A DNA stretch of 64,000 nt. It comes from Fimbriiglobus ruber. Lineage in GTDB: Bacteria; Planctomycetota; Planctomycetia; Gemmatales; Gemmataceae. The DNA lies in contig NZ_NIDE01000001.1 in assembly GCF_002197845.1 (NCBI RefSeq), forward strand, positions 620,001 through 684,000. Direction: 5' to 3'. The notes beneath the pieces were generated by a model. The model ran no database searches. It worked only from the letters and a program-made list of their open reading frames with translations, and was not told where the DNA came from. The position numbers and the translations under genes are program-made. Shown here piece by piece: positions 52,270-60,800 of this stretch. Within the stretch, counting starts at the first letter, position 1. Every line of letters starts with the position of its first letter.

Positions 52270-55200
52270 GTTGGCCACTCCCGCAAGAAATCAATGAAGC
52301 CATTCAATCCCCGAGCGTCTCGTTCGCCGACCCGGACCTCAAGGCCGGCGACCCGGTGGTCGGGGCGACCGGGCTGCCGCTCCCGCGGTCGGGCAACTTC
52401 GCGGACGTTTACCAGATCCGCGGGGCCGACGGCCGCGATTGGGCAGTCAAGTGCTTCACGCGCCCCGTCGTCGGTCTGGACAAACGCTACGACAAGATCG
52501 GCACGGCACTGGCCGACGCGAAGCTCCCTTTTACGATCGGTTTTACGTTCCTGAAAGACGGCATTCGGCACGCCGGACATTGGTATCCGGCGGTCAAAAT
52601 GGAGTGGGTCGAGGGGCTTCAACTCAACCAGTTCGTCCGCGAGAACGCCGGCAAGCCGCACGTTCTGAACGCCTTGCTCCAGATGTGGACCAAGGTGGCC
52701 AAGCGCCTCCGCGACGCGGGACTGGCCCACGCCGACCTCCAACACGGCAACGTGCTGCTGGTCGCGGGTTCAAAGCCCGGATCGTTCGGGCTGAAACTGA
52801 TCGACTACGACGGCATGTACCTCCCGGCGCTGGCCAACCAGCCGTCCGGGGAACTCGGGCACGCGGCGTACCAGCACCCCCAACGGGCGGAGACGCGAGT
52901 TTACTCCCAGGATCTGGACCGATTCCCGCACCTCGTCGTGGCCTCGGCGCTCAAGGGACTGGCCGTCGTCGGTAAGGAGCTGTGGGACCGGTACGACACC
53001 GGAGACAATCTCCTCTTTACCGAAGCCGACCTGAGAAACCCGGCCGGGTCCAAGCTGATCCACGAGCTATGGCAGACCGGTCACCCGGAAGTTCGCGCGC
53101 TGGTCGGGCGATTGGCCGTGTCGGCCCGCAGACCGCTGACCCAGACGCCCTGGCTCGATTCGATCGCGCCGGACGGCGCGCCGACCCTGCTGACCCCGGA
53201 AGAAGACTACGACGCCGCGGTCGCGCTCGGGTTAGCCGCGCCGCGGTTCGCGGCCGTCGTTCAATCGATGCCCTCGACTGCTACCGTCGCCGCACTGCCG
53301 ACCGTGGTGGCGCCGGCGCTCGCCGCGCCCGTTAACGCACTGGATTTCGGTGACGACGACGACCGCGCCGCCGAGTCGGACGAGCCGCGTAAGAAAAAAT
53401 CGAGCGTCCCCATCCTGATCGCCGCGGTCATCGGGATGCTGGTCATCGGCGGCGGCGCGATCGGGGCGCTCGCGCTGATGTTCGGCAAAACACGCGACGT
53501 GACCCAGGTTTCAACTCCCCCCGAGGGAACCTCGCAGACGAACGTACCGAAAGTTGACAGCCCGCCGACGAAGAAAGACCCCGCGGATAAAAACCCAGCC
53601 AAGCCGGGTGACGACACCAAACCCCGCACGCAACCAGCCGGGAGCGGGACGAATCCGCCGCCACAGAACACTGTGACCGGTCCGGTCCAGAACCCGTTCC
53701 AGGTCAAGGTCGAAGAGCAGGAGCCTAATCCGATCCAGTATCCGGGAAACCTTCGGGTACTCAACGCCCGCTGGGTTGCAAACCCGACGGCCGTGGGTTC
53801 CAACCGGTGGCCGGATTGGATGGGCGTAACTTCGGATTCGCTTGCCGTCCTGTTTCGGTATTACAACGAGCGCTCGATCGGCATCCTCGACACCGCCACT
53901 GGCTCGCCCGTCGGTGGGTTTTCGGGCCCCGAGTTCGGCAACCTGGCCGCCGAACCGGTGCCGCTCGCGGGCGGCAAGCTCGTTACGCAATCAATTGGTT
54001 CGGACGAGGCCGTTGTCTGGGACGTCAAGACCTGGCAGGTCGTCCGGCGGTTCCCCTCGCGCACGTTTCCCGGCGCGGTGAGGCTTCCCTGGCTACTCGG
54101 AATGACGAAGGACGGCCGGTATCTGGCCGTCGGCGTTCGTGGCTTACTGGGGATCAAACCCACGCCCGAACCGGGGGAAAACTTGCCCGCTTACGCCCGC
54201 GGGTCGGTTGTCGTGGTCGACACGCGCGACAACCGGGAAATCGCCCGGACGGAGTTGTGCGGCGGGTTATTTAGCTTTACCGACGATGATTCCGCCCTGA
54301 TGATTGCGGACGATTACGGGCGCGTGTCGAAAGTGGTGCTTGAATCCGGCTCGGTTACGTCCTCGAACGCCGACTTGAAGAACCGCTGCCCGGTACTCGC
54401 GATCACTCCGAAGGGCGATCGCGTTTACTACGAAGTGCCGACGCCGGACGGTAAACTGGCACACATATATGACGCCGCGACCGGTCAGTTGGTCAGTGCG
54501 TTGCCCTCCGTATATCGGAATCGCGGTTTGGCGCTGACCCCGGACGGTAAATGGCTACTAACGTTCGCGATGTTAAATATTGGCAAGAATCCGGTCGGAT
54601 TGCACGTCGCGATTGACGACGCAAACACGCTCGCGAATGTCGCCTGGATTAAAGTGCCTGGTGCTACTGGTGCAGCTCGCATGCGGCTCACGCCGGACGG
54701 AACCGGCATTCTCTTGTCGCGGCAGACCAGCAGCACATTCGCGTACTACACGATCCCGGGCGACCTGGTGGCGTCCGGCACGCGTCCCAAACCTCCCACT
54801 CCTACGCCCCCGCCGGGTACTCCCGCCAAGACCGCCGTCGTGGAGAAAAAGAGTCCGGTCCCGGACGACGAGGCGGCCGCGAAGAGTGACGCCGACATCA
54901 AGGCCGTGTTTAAAACCGAGTATGCCAAGAAATCGGCGGCCGATAAGAAAGTGTTAGCCAAGAAACTGCTCGAACTGGCGGACAAGACGCCGGACGACAT
55001 GACGGCCCGGTACGTCATGCTGAGAAGCGCCAAGGATTTAGCGATCGACGGGCTCGACGCGACGATGGCGGTCCAGTCGATCGAGAAACTGGGTACGCTG
55101 TACGAAGTCGACGCCAATGAACTGAAAGTGACGGCGCTGGAAAAAATCCTGGCTGCGGGGAGTGGGGCGACCCTCTACCGCGCGATCATCGACGCCGCCA

Positions 55201-56195
55201 CTTCGGCCACCGACGCGGCCGAGGAGCAGGATTCGTTCGACCTCGCCATCCGGTACGCGACGATGATCGTGACCGCGAACCGGAAGGGCAACCTTGCCCC
55301 GACGGACGAATCCGAGGCCCGGGTCGCGCAACTGAAGAAACTCCGCGACCAGTACGGCAAAGTGAAGGCGGCGATCGATTCGTTGAAAGACACCCCGAAC
55401 GACGCGGAAGCGAATCTGCTCGTCGGTCGGTTCCGTTGTTTCACGTTGGGCAAGTGGGCGGACGGGGCCAAGAACCTGGCGAAAAGCAACAACGCCCCGC
55501 TCAAAGAACTCGGCGAGCAGGAAGTCGCGCCGCCGACCGACGCGGCCGGCATGGCCAAACTCGGCGACACCTGGTGGGAATTCGCCCACGACGGGAGCGC
55601 CGACGCGAGCGAAAAGAAGATGGCCGAGGCCCGGGCACGGCACTGGTACAACACCGCCCTGCCCGAACTGACCGGTCTCGCTCTGGCCAAGGTCCAGGGG
55701 CGCCTCGATTTGACAGTCGGGATGAACGTCTACAAGCCCGGTCTGATTCTCGAATTCGTCAAGCTGCCGGACAACATTCAAAAGAAGCCGCGGATCGAAC
55801 CGCGGCTCCTGCACGACGCCACCGAATTCTCCCCCCCGCCCGGCAAGGCCGCCGGCACCTACACGGTCCGCTGGACGGGGTACGTCGTTCCGCCCAAACC
55901 CGGGCGGTATCGATTCGTCGTGTCTCCGAGTAACAACAGTCTCGGATTTAAATTCCAGGTCGGGAAACACCCCTTGATCGCCGACCGGGTGACCGCGCGG
56001 GGCAACAAGCCCGAGATCGTTGTGACGCTCACGGACAAGCCGACCCCGCTGGCTTTTGAACACCAGGGTTTCACGTTCAACGGCGAGCAAGTCAAGATTC
56101 TTTGGTCCAGTGCGAACTCGAAGGAAGGCACCGAAGAACTGGTCCCCGCGGAATGTCTGTTTCACGACAAGAAGGCCGAAATTCTTTTGAAGTGA
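52266..56195 (+). CDS. Membrane protein kinase-like protein with propeller and PA14-like ectodomain
   Basis: A 1309-residue protein. Residues 25-290 form a divergent protein-kinase fold: a degenerate Gly loop RSGNFADVYQI, Lys62 in WAVKCF, a catalytic loop H155-A-D157-L-Q-H-G-N162 and D180-Y-D-G in place of DFG. A Pro/acidic linker leads to one membrane helix near 380-402 (ILIAAVIGMLVIGGGAIGAL). The outside part has a WD40/YVTN-like propeller at about 490-835 (LALTPDGKWLLTF, MRLTPDGTGILLS), a helical section, and a PA14-like domain from about 1165 (TYTVRWTGYVVPPKPGRYRF). The kinase core residues are present, so it may be active. Confidence 0.85.
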   Translation: MSWPLPQEINEAIQSPSVSFADPDLKAGDPVVGATGLPLPRSGNFADVYQIRGADGRDWAVKCFTRPVVGLDKRYDKIGTALADAKLPFTIGFTFLKDGIRHAGHWYPAVKMEWVEGLQLNQFVRENAGKPHVLNALLQMWTKVAKRLRDAGLAHADLQHGNVLLVAGSKPGSFGLKLIDYDGMYLPALANQPSGELGHAAYQHPQRAETRVYSQDLDRFPHLVVASALKGLAVVGKELWDRYDTGDNLLFTEADLRNPAGSKLIHELWQTGHPEVRALVGRLAVSARRPLTQTPWLDSIAPDGAPTLLTPEEDYDAAVALGLAAPRFAAVVQSMPSTATVAALPTVVAPALAAPVNALDFGDDDDRAAESDEPRKKKSSVPILIAAVIGMLVIGGGAIGALALMFGKTRDVTQVSTPPEGTSQTNVPKVDSPPTKKDPADKNPAKPGDDTKPRTQPAGSGTNPPPQNTVTGPVQNPFQVKVEEQEPNPIQYPGNLRVLNARWVANPTAVGSNRWPDWMGVTSDSLAVLFRYYNERSIGILDTATGSPVGGFSGPEFGNLAAEPVPLAGGKLVTQSIGSDEAVVWDVKTWQVVRRFPSRTFPGAVRLPWLLGMTKDGRYLAVGVRGLLGIKPTPEPGENLPAYARGSVVVVDTRDNREIARTELCGGLFSFTDDDSALMIADDYGRVSKVVLESGSVTSSNADLKNRCPVLAITPKGDRVYYEVPTPDGKLAHIYDAATGQLVSALPSVYRNRGLALTPDGKWLLTFAMLNIGKNPVGLHVAIDDANTLANVAWIKVPGATGAARMRLTPDGTGILLSRQTSSTFAYYTIPGDLVASGTRPKPPTPTPPPGTPAKTAVVEKKSPVPDDEAAAKSDADIKAVFKTEYAKKSAADKKVLAKKLLELADKTPDDMTARYVMLRSAKDLAIDGLDATMAVQSIEKLGTLYEVDANELKVTALEKILAAGSGATLYRAIIDAATSATDAAEEQDSFDLAIRYATMIVTANRKGNLAPTDESEARVAQLKKLRDQYGKVKAAIDSLKDTPNDAEANLLVGRFRCFTLGKWADGAKNLAKSNNAPLKELGEQEVAPPTDAAGMAKLGDTWWEFAHDGSADASEKKMAEARARHWYNTALPELTGLALAKVQGRLDLTVGMNVYKPGLILEFVKLPDNIQKKPRIEPRLLHDATEFSPPPGKAAGTYTVRWTGYVVPPKPGRYRFVVSPSNNSLGFKFQVGKHPLIADRVTARGNKPEIVVTLTDKPTPLAFEHQGFTFNGEQVKILWSSANSKEGTEELVPAECLFHDKKAEILLK

Positions 56196-56220
56196 CGGCG
56201 GATTGTAGGCATAAACACGG

Positions 56221-56302
56221 AAACGGGTTCGTTTCGTAAAAACCGATGCCGAAGTTGAAGGGAACCGGGGCCGGGCAGAAATGGGTTCGTTTTGTAAAAA
56301 CC
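56221..56302. repeat. 24-bp direct repeat, two copies 58 bp apart
   Basis: AAACGGGTTCGTTTCGTAAA plus AACC at 56221-56244 and AAATGGGTTCGTTTTGTAAA plus AACC at 56279-56302, two differences in 24. Each copy is weakly self-complementary (GGGTT/AACCC). It may be a regulator site or a short dispersed repeat. Confidence 0.8.
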
Positions 56303-56471
56303 CAGGTCGGGGTGTCCGGCTGTCAGGTCGATCGGCGCAACCCCAGACGTCAGGTCTCGTTGTCTCGTTCAGCGTGAAGTGGCAAAATATCTCTGCAACA
56401 GCGGGGCGAATTCTGCATATAGTTCAGCAAGCCGATCAACAAGCATTGCATCGGTCTTCCGTATTTTCCCT

Positions 56472-56486
56472 CTGTTGGTACAACAG
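56472..56486. promoter_or_regulatory. Candidate operator upstream of the reductase
   Basis: The palindrome CTGTTG-gta-CAACAG lies about 70 bases before the reductase ATG and directly before a possible -10 (TATTAT). The position suits a repressor or activator; the protein is unknown. Confidence 0.35.
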
Positions 56487-56555
56487 TATTATCGCGCTTT
56501 CCCCGGCCGGTCGTGCCGGACGGGCCGCGCCCTCTAGCAACGGATTTTCCACGAA

Positions 56556-58283
56556 ATGTCCACGGACACCACTACCGCTCCCGCAACGGCTCCCAAGCTG
56601 TCGCCGGTGGAGGGGATCAAGGAAAGTAGCCAATACCTCCGCGGAACTTTGCCGGAAGAAGTCGCCGCTAACACGGACCACTTCTCCGAAGACGCGAAGC
56701 AACTGATCAAGTTCCACGGCAGCTACCAGCAGGAAGACCGGGACGCGCGAAAGAACCGGCCCAAGGGCGGGGCCACCGGCAAGGCGTACATGATGATGAT
56801 CCGCCTCAAACTCCCCGGCGGGGTGCTATCGGCGGGCCAGTACCTGGCGATGGACGACCTCGCCGGCCAGTACGCGAACTCCACGCTCCGCTTCACGACC
56901 CGGCAGAGCATCCAGTTCCACGGCATCCTGAAGTCGAACCTCAAGGCCACGATCGCCGGCATCAACGAGGCCCTCGTCACCACCCTCGGCGGCTGTGGGG
57001 ACGTGAACCGGAACGTCATGACTTGCCCGGCCCCAACCGGCGACCCGGTCCGCACGCAGATGAGTGACCTGTGCGGGAAGATCGCCGAACACCTCGCGCC
57101 GAAGAGCGGGAAGAAATCGTACTACGAGATCTGGCTGAACGGCGAGTCGGTGACCCCGCCTGATACGGCCGAGGAAGCCGAGCCGATTTACGGGAAGGTC
57201 TACTTGCCGCGGAAGTTCAAAATCGGCTTCGCGATGCCCTACGACAACTGCACGGACATCCACGCGCAGTGCCTCGGCTTCCTCGCGATCACCGAGAACG
57301 GCAAGCCGGTCGGGTACAACCTGATGGTCGGTGGCGGGCAGGGGCAGACGAACAGCATGCCCGACACGTATCCCTTGCTCTCGCAGTCCGTCGCGTACCT
57401 CGATCCGGACGAAGTGGTGATCGCCGCCGAAGCCGTGGCCAAACTCTACCGCGACCACGGCAACCGGGCGGACCGGAAGCGGGCGCGGTTGAAGTACGTG
57501 ATGCACGACTGGGGGGTCGAGAAGTTCCGCGCGGTGTTCGCCCGCGACTACTGGGAGAAGCCGCTGCGGATGCCGAAGGACGCCCCGATCACCGAACTCG
57601 ACCTGCACCACGGCTGGCACCCGCAGGCAGACGGGAAGTGGTTCCTCGGCCTGAGCGTCGAGAACGGGCGCGTCAAGGACGAGGGGAACTACCGCCTCCG
57701 GTCCGGCCTGCGGGCGATCGTCTCGAAGGTCAAGTGCAGCGTCCGTCTGACGCCGCAACAGGATGCCTTGTTGTGCGACATCGACCTGGCGAACAAGGCC
57801 ACAGTCGATTCACTACTCAACGAGTACGGCATTCCGCGACCGGAGAACCTGTCGCTCGTCCGCAAGTGGAGCATGGCCTGCCCGGCTATCCCGACCTGCG
57901 GCCTGGCAATCACCGAGTCTGAGCGAAGTCTGCCGGGCCTCGTCGATAACCTGCACACGGCTCTGACCGATCTCGGCCTGGACCGGGAGCCGATCAGCGT
58001 GCGGATGACCGGGTGCCCGAACGGGTGCGCTCGGCCGTACCAGAGCGAGATCGGCCTCGTCGGCCGCGGCGGCACGAAATACACGGTGTACATCGGCGGT
58101 GACCGAATCGGCCGTCGGTTGAACGCCGAGGTCGAAGACTCGGTCCCGATCGACCAGATCGTCCCGAAACTCTCCTCCGTCTTCCGCGCGTTCAAAGACG
58201 AGCGGACGAACGGCGAGGACTTCGGCGGGTACTGTGATCGGATCGGCCTCGAACGTCTGAAGTCCCTTTTCAGCACGAAGTAA
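56556..58283 (+). CDS. Sulfite/nitrite reductase hemoprotein (siroheme, [4Fe-4S])
   Basis: Six-electron reductase of about 575 residues. The siroheme/FeS Cys residues are in MACPAIPTCGLAITESE (two Cys) and MTGCPNGCARPYQSEIGL (two Cys). The substrate-side TLRFTTRQSIQFHGILKSN and a first-half GGCGDVNRNVMTCPAP match the family. By overall similarity it looks like the assimilatory sulfite reductase beta-subunit type often found in planctomycetes, but sulfite versus nitrite use cannot be decided. The ATG at 56556 opens a short Thr/Pro leader. No flavoprotein subunit is adjacent; ferredoxin is a likely donor. Confidence 0.88.
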   Translation: MSTDTTTAPATAPKLSPVEGIKESSQYLRGTLPEEVAANTDHFSEDAKQLIKFHGSYQQEDRDARKNRPKGGATGKAYMMMIRLKLPGGVLSAGQYLAMDDLAGQYANSTLRFTTRQSIQFHGILKSNLKATIAGINEALVTTLGGCGDVNRNVMTCPAPTGDPVRTQMSDLCGKIAEHLAPKSGKKSYYEIWLNGESVTPPDTAEEAEPIYGKVYLPRKFKIGFAMPYDNCTDIHAQCLGFLAITENGKPVGYNLMVGGGQGQTNSMPDTYPLLSQSVAYLDPDEVVIAAEAVAKLYRDHGNRADRKRARLKYVMHDWGVEKFRAVFARDYWEKPLRMPKDAPITELDLHHGWHPQADGKWFLGLSVENGRVKDEGNYRLRSGLRAIVSKVKCSVRLTPQQDALLCDIDLANKATVDSLLNEYGIPRPENLSLVRKWSMACPAIPTCGLAITESERSLPGLVDNLHTALTDLGLDREPISVRMTGCPNGCARPYQSEIGLVGRGGTKYTVYIGGDRIGRRLNAEVEDSVPIDQIVPKLSSVFRAFKDERTNGEDFGGYCDRIGLERLKSLFSTK

Positions 58284-58292
58284 TTGGCTCCT

Positions 58293-58327
58293 CGCGGGGC
58301 GGACGTTCGATCCGCCCCGCGGTTTTT
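58293..58327 (+). terminator. Rho-independent terminator
   Basis: An 11-base stem, CGCGGGGCGGA at 58293-58303 with 58311-58321, has a seven-base loop and is followed by GTTTTTACT. It closes the reductase gene. Confidence 0.92.
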
Positions 58328-58352
58328 ACTTTCGACTGTCGGCAGTGCTTAC

Positions 58353-59150
58353 ATGACCGACACGCCTTCTTCCGGCCCGAACCCCACCCGTCAAGTGAAG
58401 CAATACCTCGCCGCGCTCCGCGCGGCCGGGGTTGAGTACGTCCCGATTGCTCCTCCACTGGTTATCGAGCAAGCCGCGCCGGAAGAATTGACGGGACCGA
58501 CTCTTGCCACCCCCGCGGCTTTGTTTGACGCCGCCGAAGGCCTTCCGACCACTTTGGAAGGGCGGCGGAAGGCGCTCGAACTTTTGGCCGCCGAGGTGGA
58601 GCAGTGCGAGAAGTGTCCGGAAATGTTCTCGACACGCACTCAAACCGTGTTCGGAGTCGGGAATATCGTGCCCGAATTATGCTTCGTCGGGGAAGCGCCC
58701 GGGGCGGACGAAGACCGCCAGGGCGAGCCGTTTGTCGGGGCAGCCGGTCAGTTGCTCAACAAGATCATCGCGGCGATGGGTATGTCCCGCGAGGAAGTAT
58801 TCATCTGCAACACAGTCAAGTGTCGTCCGCCGTGCCGGACTGGTAACGTTCCACCGACACCCAAGCAGCGCGAGAACTGCCGCCCGTTTTTCGAGCGACA
58901 AATTGAACTCCTTCAACCCAAATTCATTTGCTGTCTCGGTGCCACGGCCGCACAAAACGTGCTGAATACGACGATGGGGATTTTTAAACTTCGCGGCCGG
59001 TTCCACGAATACAAAGGCATTCCGGTGCTGTGTACACTGCACCCGTCCTTTTTGTTGCGGGAGCCGGGAGCCAAGAAAGACTGCTGGGACGATATGAAGA
59101 TGTTGCTTCGACGGATGGGTCGCCCGATTCCCGGCCCCGGCGGGAAGTGA
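58353..59150 (+). CDS. Type-4 uracil-DNA glycosylase
   Basis: Removes uracil from DNA, starting base excision repair. The 265 residues show CFVGEAPGADEDRQGEPFVG, the family-4 active-site motif, and the later LHPSFLLREPGAKK. Iron-sulfur cysteines are CEKC near residue 90, plus the KCRPP and ENCRP cysteines. The N-terminal 60 residues (TDTPSSGPNPTRQ onward) are an extension found in many bacterial members. The ATG at 58353 (MTDTPSSGP) is preferred; the open frame to 58284 overlaps the terminator. It is convergent with the DUF1501 gene, 14 bases apart. Confidence 0.9.
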   Translation: MTDTPSSGPNPTRQVKQYLAALRAAGVEYVPIAPPLVIEQAAPEELTGPTLATPAALFDAAEGLPTTLEGRRKALELLAAEVEQCEKCPEMFSTRTQTVFGVGNIVPELCFVGEAPGADEDRQGEPFVGAAGQLLNKIIAAMGMSREEVFICNTVKCRPPCRTGNVPPTPKQRENCRPFFERQIELLQPKFICCLGATAAQNVLNTTMGIFKLRGRFHEYKGIPVLCTLHPSFLLREPGAKKDCWDDMKMLLRRMGRPIPGPGGK

Positions 59151-59164
59151 CAACCCGGGCCCGG

Positions 59165-60556
59165 CTAGATGATCGCGCGGATCACCTCACCTTTGCTCAC
59201 CGCGAGCGGCCGCCCCAAAGTATCTCGGATTTCTGTGTGAGGCTCGTAGCCGAGGCAATGTAATACGGTGGCCGTCAAATCCTGCGGCGTAACCCGACCT
59301 TCGCTCGGCTGACCGCCGTGCTTGTCCGACGAGCCGTAAACCTGTCCGCCCTTGATCCCGCCTCCAGCCAACGCAACCGAGAAGACGTGACCCCAGTGGT
59401 CCCGTCCACCGCGGCCGTTCAACCGCGGCGTCCGTCCGAACTCGGAGGCACACACGACCAGTGTTTCGTCCAGTAGACCCAACTGAGTCAAATCTTCGAG
59501 CAGTACCGCGATCGCCCGGTCTGCCGTCGGCGCGAGTACGGTTTTTAGCCGCTGGCTCTCGTTCGCGTGGGAATCCCAGCACGGGGCGTCGGATGGTTCG
59601 TCCGGACCGCGGAACCAGTTGACGTGAACCAACCCCACCCCGGCTTCGATCAGCCGCCGGGCGAGCAAGCAGCTTTGGCCGAAGTGGGTCCGCCCGTACC
59701 GGTCACGCATCGCCGGTGATTCTCGCCCCAGATCGAACGCCGCTCGCGCCTTCGCGGACCCGAGGAGGTCGAAGGCCCGGTCCCTCAAGGGGTCGTAGCC
59801 ATCCCACGAGAGGCTGTGTGTTGTTGCGGCAAGGCTGCGGTCGAGTCGATGGAGCAGGCCGCGGCGGTCGCCCAAGCGGTTTATGGGAACGTCCGCCGTG
59901 AGATTGAATTCCGGGATGCGAAAAGCGGGCGCGGCCGGTTCGCAGCGGAAGAGCCACGGGTCGCTGGCGCGGCCGAGGAACCCGGCGTCCTGGCCCGGCC
60001 AGACGGAGTTGTCCGTGTTGAAAATGTGCATGGGTAGGCGGACCGCGGACGGCAGTCCGCCGCTGTCGCCGCGGAGTCGCCGAACGACGGCCCCTATCGT
60101 CGGCCAATCGTTCGGCGGGCCGGGGTTGACGTTCTCGGCGTTCATCGGGGAATGCGGCACGCCGGTCAGCATGTAGTAGCCGCTGGACGAGTGGGCGTTG
60201 TCGCCTGTGGAAACGGCTCGGAGGAAACATAGTTTGTCCGCGTGGCGAGACACAAGAGGGAAGAGGGAGCAGATCCTGACGCCGGGCACGTTAGTGTCGA
60301 TGGGGCCGAACTCGCCGCGAACCTCCGCCGGTGCGTCCGGCTTGGGGTCCCAGGTCGAATGCTGTGGCGGTCCGCCCATCAGAAACAACACGATGCAATT
60401 CTTCGCCCGTTTCCCGCCCCCTTCCGAGCCGGCCGCTCGCGCGCGAAACAACTCGGGCAACGACAGGCCGAGAGCAGACAAGCCGCCCGCGCGGAGCCAT
60501 TCCCGGCGTGTTGACCCGAAGGAGGATCGGTGGCTTGTGTCGCGGAGACTTAACAT
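59165..60556 (-). CDS. DUF1501-domain protein with twin-arginine-like leader
   Basis: A 463-residue protein of a sulfatase-like family very abundant in planctomycetes. The N-terminal STRREWLRAGGLSALGLSL resembles a twin-arginine signal. Typical segments are FLMGGPPQHSTWDPKPDAP, RAVSTGDNAHSSSGYYMLTG, LVHVNWFRGPDEPSD, VVCASEFGRTPRLNGRGGRDH and a C-terminal DLTATVLHCLGYEPH. It is usually encoded beside a DUF1549/DUF1553 (PSD1) cytochrome-like partner, which is absent here. It is probably periplasmic; the activity is unproven. Confidence 0.92.
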   Translation of the reverse strand: MLSLRDTSHRSSFGSTRREWLRAGGLSALGLSLPELFRARAAGSEGGGKRAKNCIVLFLMGGPPQHSTWDPKPDAPAEVRGEFGPIDTNVPGVRICSLFPLVSRHADKLCFLRAVSTGDNAHSSSGYYMLTGVPHSPMNAENVNPGPPNDWPTIGAVVRRLRGDSGGLPSAVRLPMHIFNTDNSVWPGQDAGFLGRASDPWLFRCEPAAPAFRIPEFNLTADVPINRLGDRRGLLHRLDRSLAATTHSLSWDGYDPLRDRAFDLLGSAKARAAFDLGRESPAMRDRYGRTHFGQSCLLARRLIEAGVGLVHVNWFRGPDEPSDAPCWDSHANESQRLKTVLAPTADRAIAVLLEDLTQLGLLDETLVVCASEFGRTPRLNGRGGRDHWGHVFSVALAGGGIKGGQVYGSSDKHGGQPSEGRVTPQDLTATVLHCLGYEPHTEIRDTLGRPLAVSKGEVIRAII

Positions 60557-60800
60557 CGGCTTTCTCGACCGGCGGGTGGGCAGTCAACAAATGCAGGCGT
60601 GGCAGACCGCGAGGAGTTGACCCATCATCCCGCCAAATCAGAAATTCGGCAAGGTTCAATTTTGGTCAAAATGAAATCGCGCGCCGACCCACTGGCCTGT
60701 GATGTGGCCCGGTCGCCGACAGGCAATAGCTTGACTGACGTCGGCTGCCGACGAGCCCAACGCGAGAAGTGGTTTCTTGACCCGTTGATGGAGACGATTC

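Larger units (their letters stand above)
56196..56555. other. Gene-free region upstream of the sulfite/nitrite reductase
   Basis: About 360 bases holding a 24-base direct repeat (56221 and 56279) and a small palindrome (56472-56486). It probably contains the reductase promoter; TATTAT at 56488 could be the -10. Confidence 0.5.

Noticed and set aside
56281-56706. Possible small gene before the reductase
   Set aside because: Translation is low-complexity, overlaps the reductase start and the direct repeat, and has no supporting motif.
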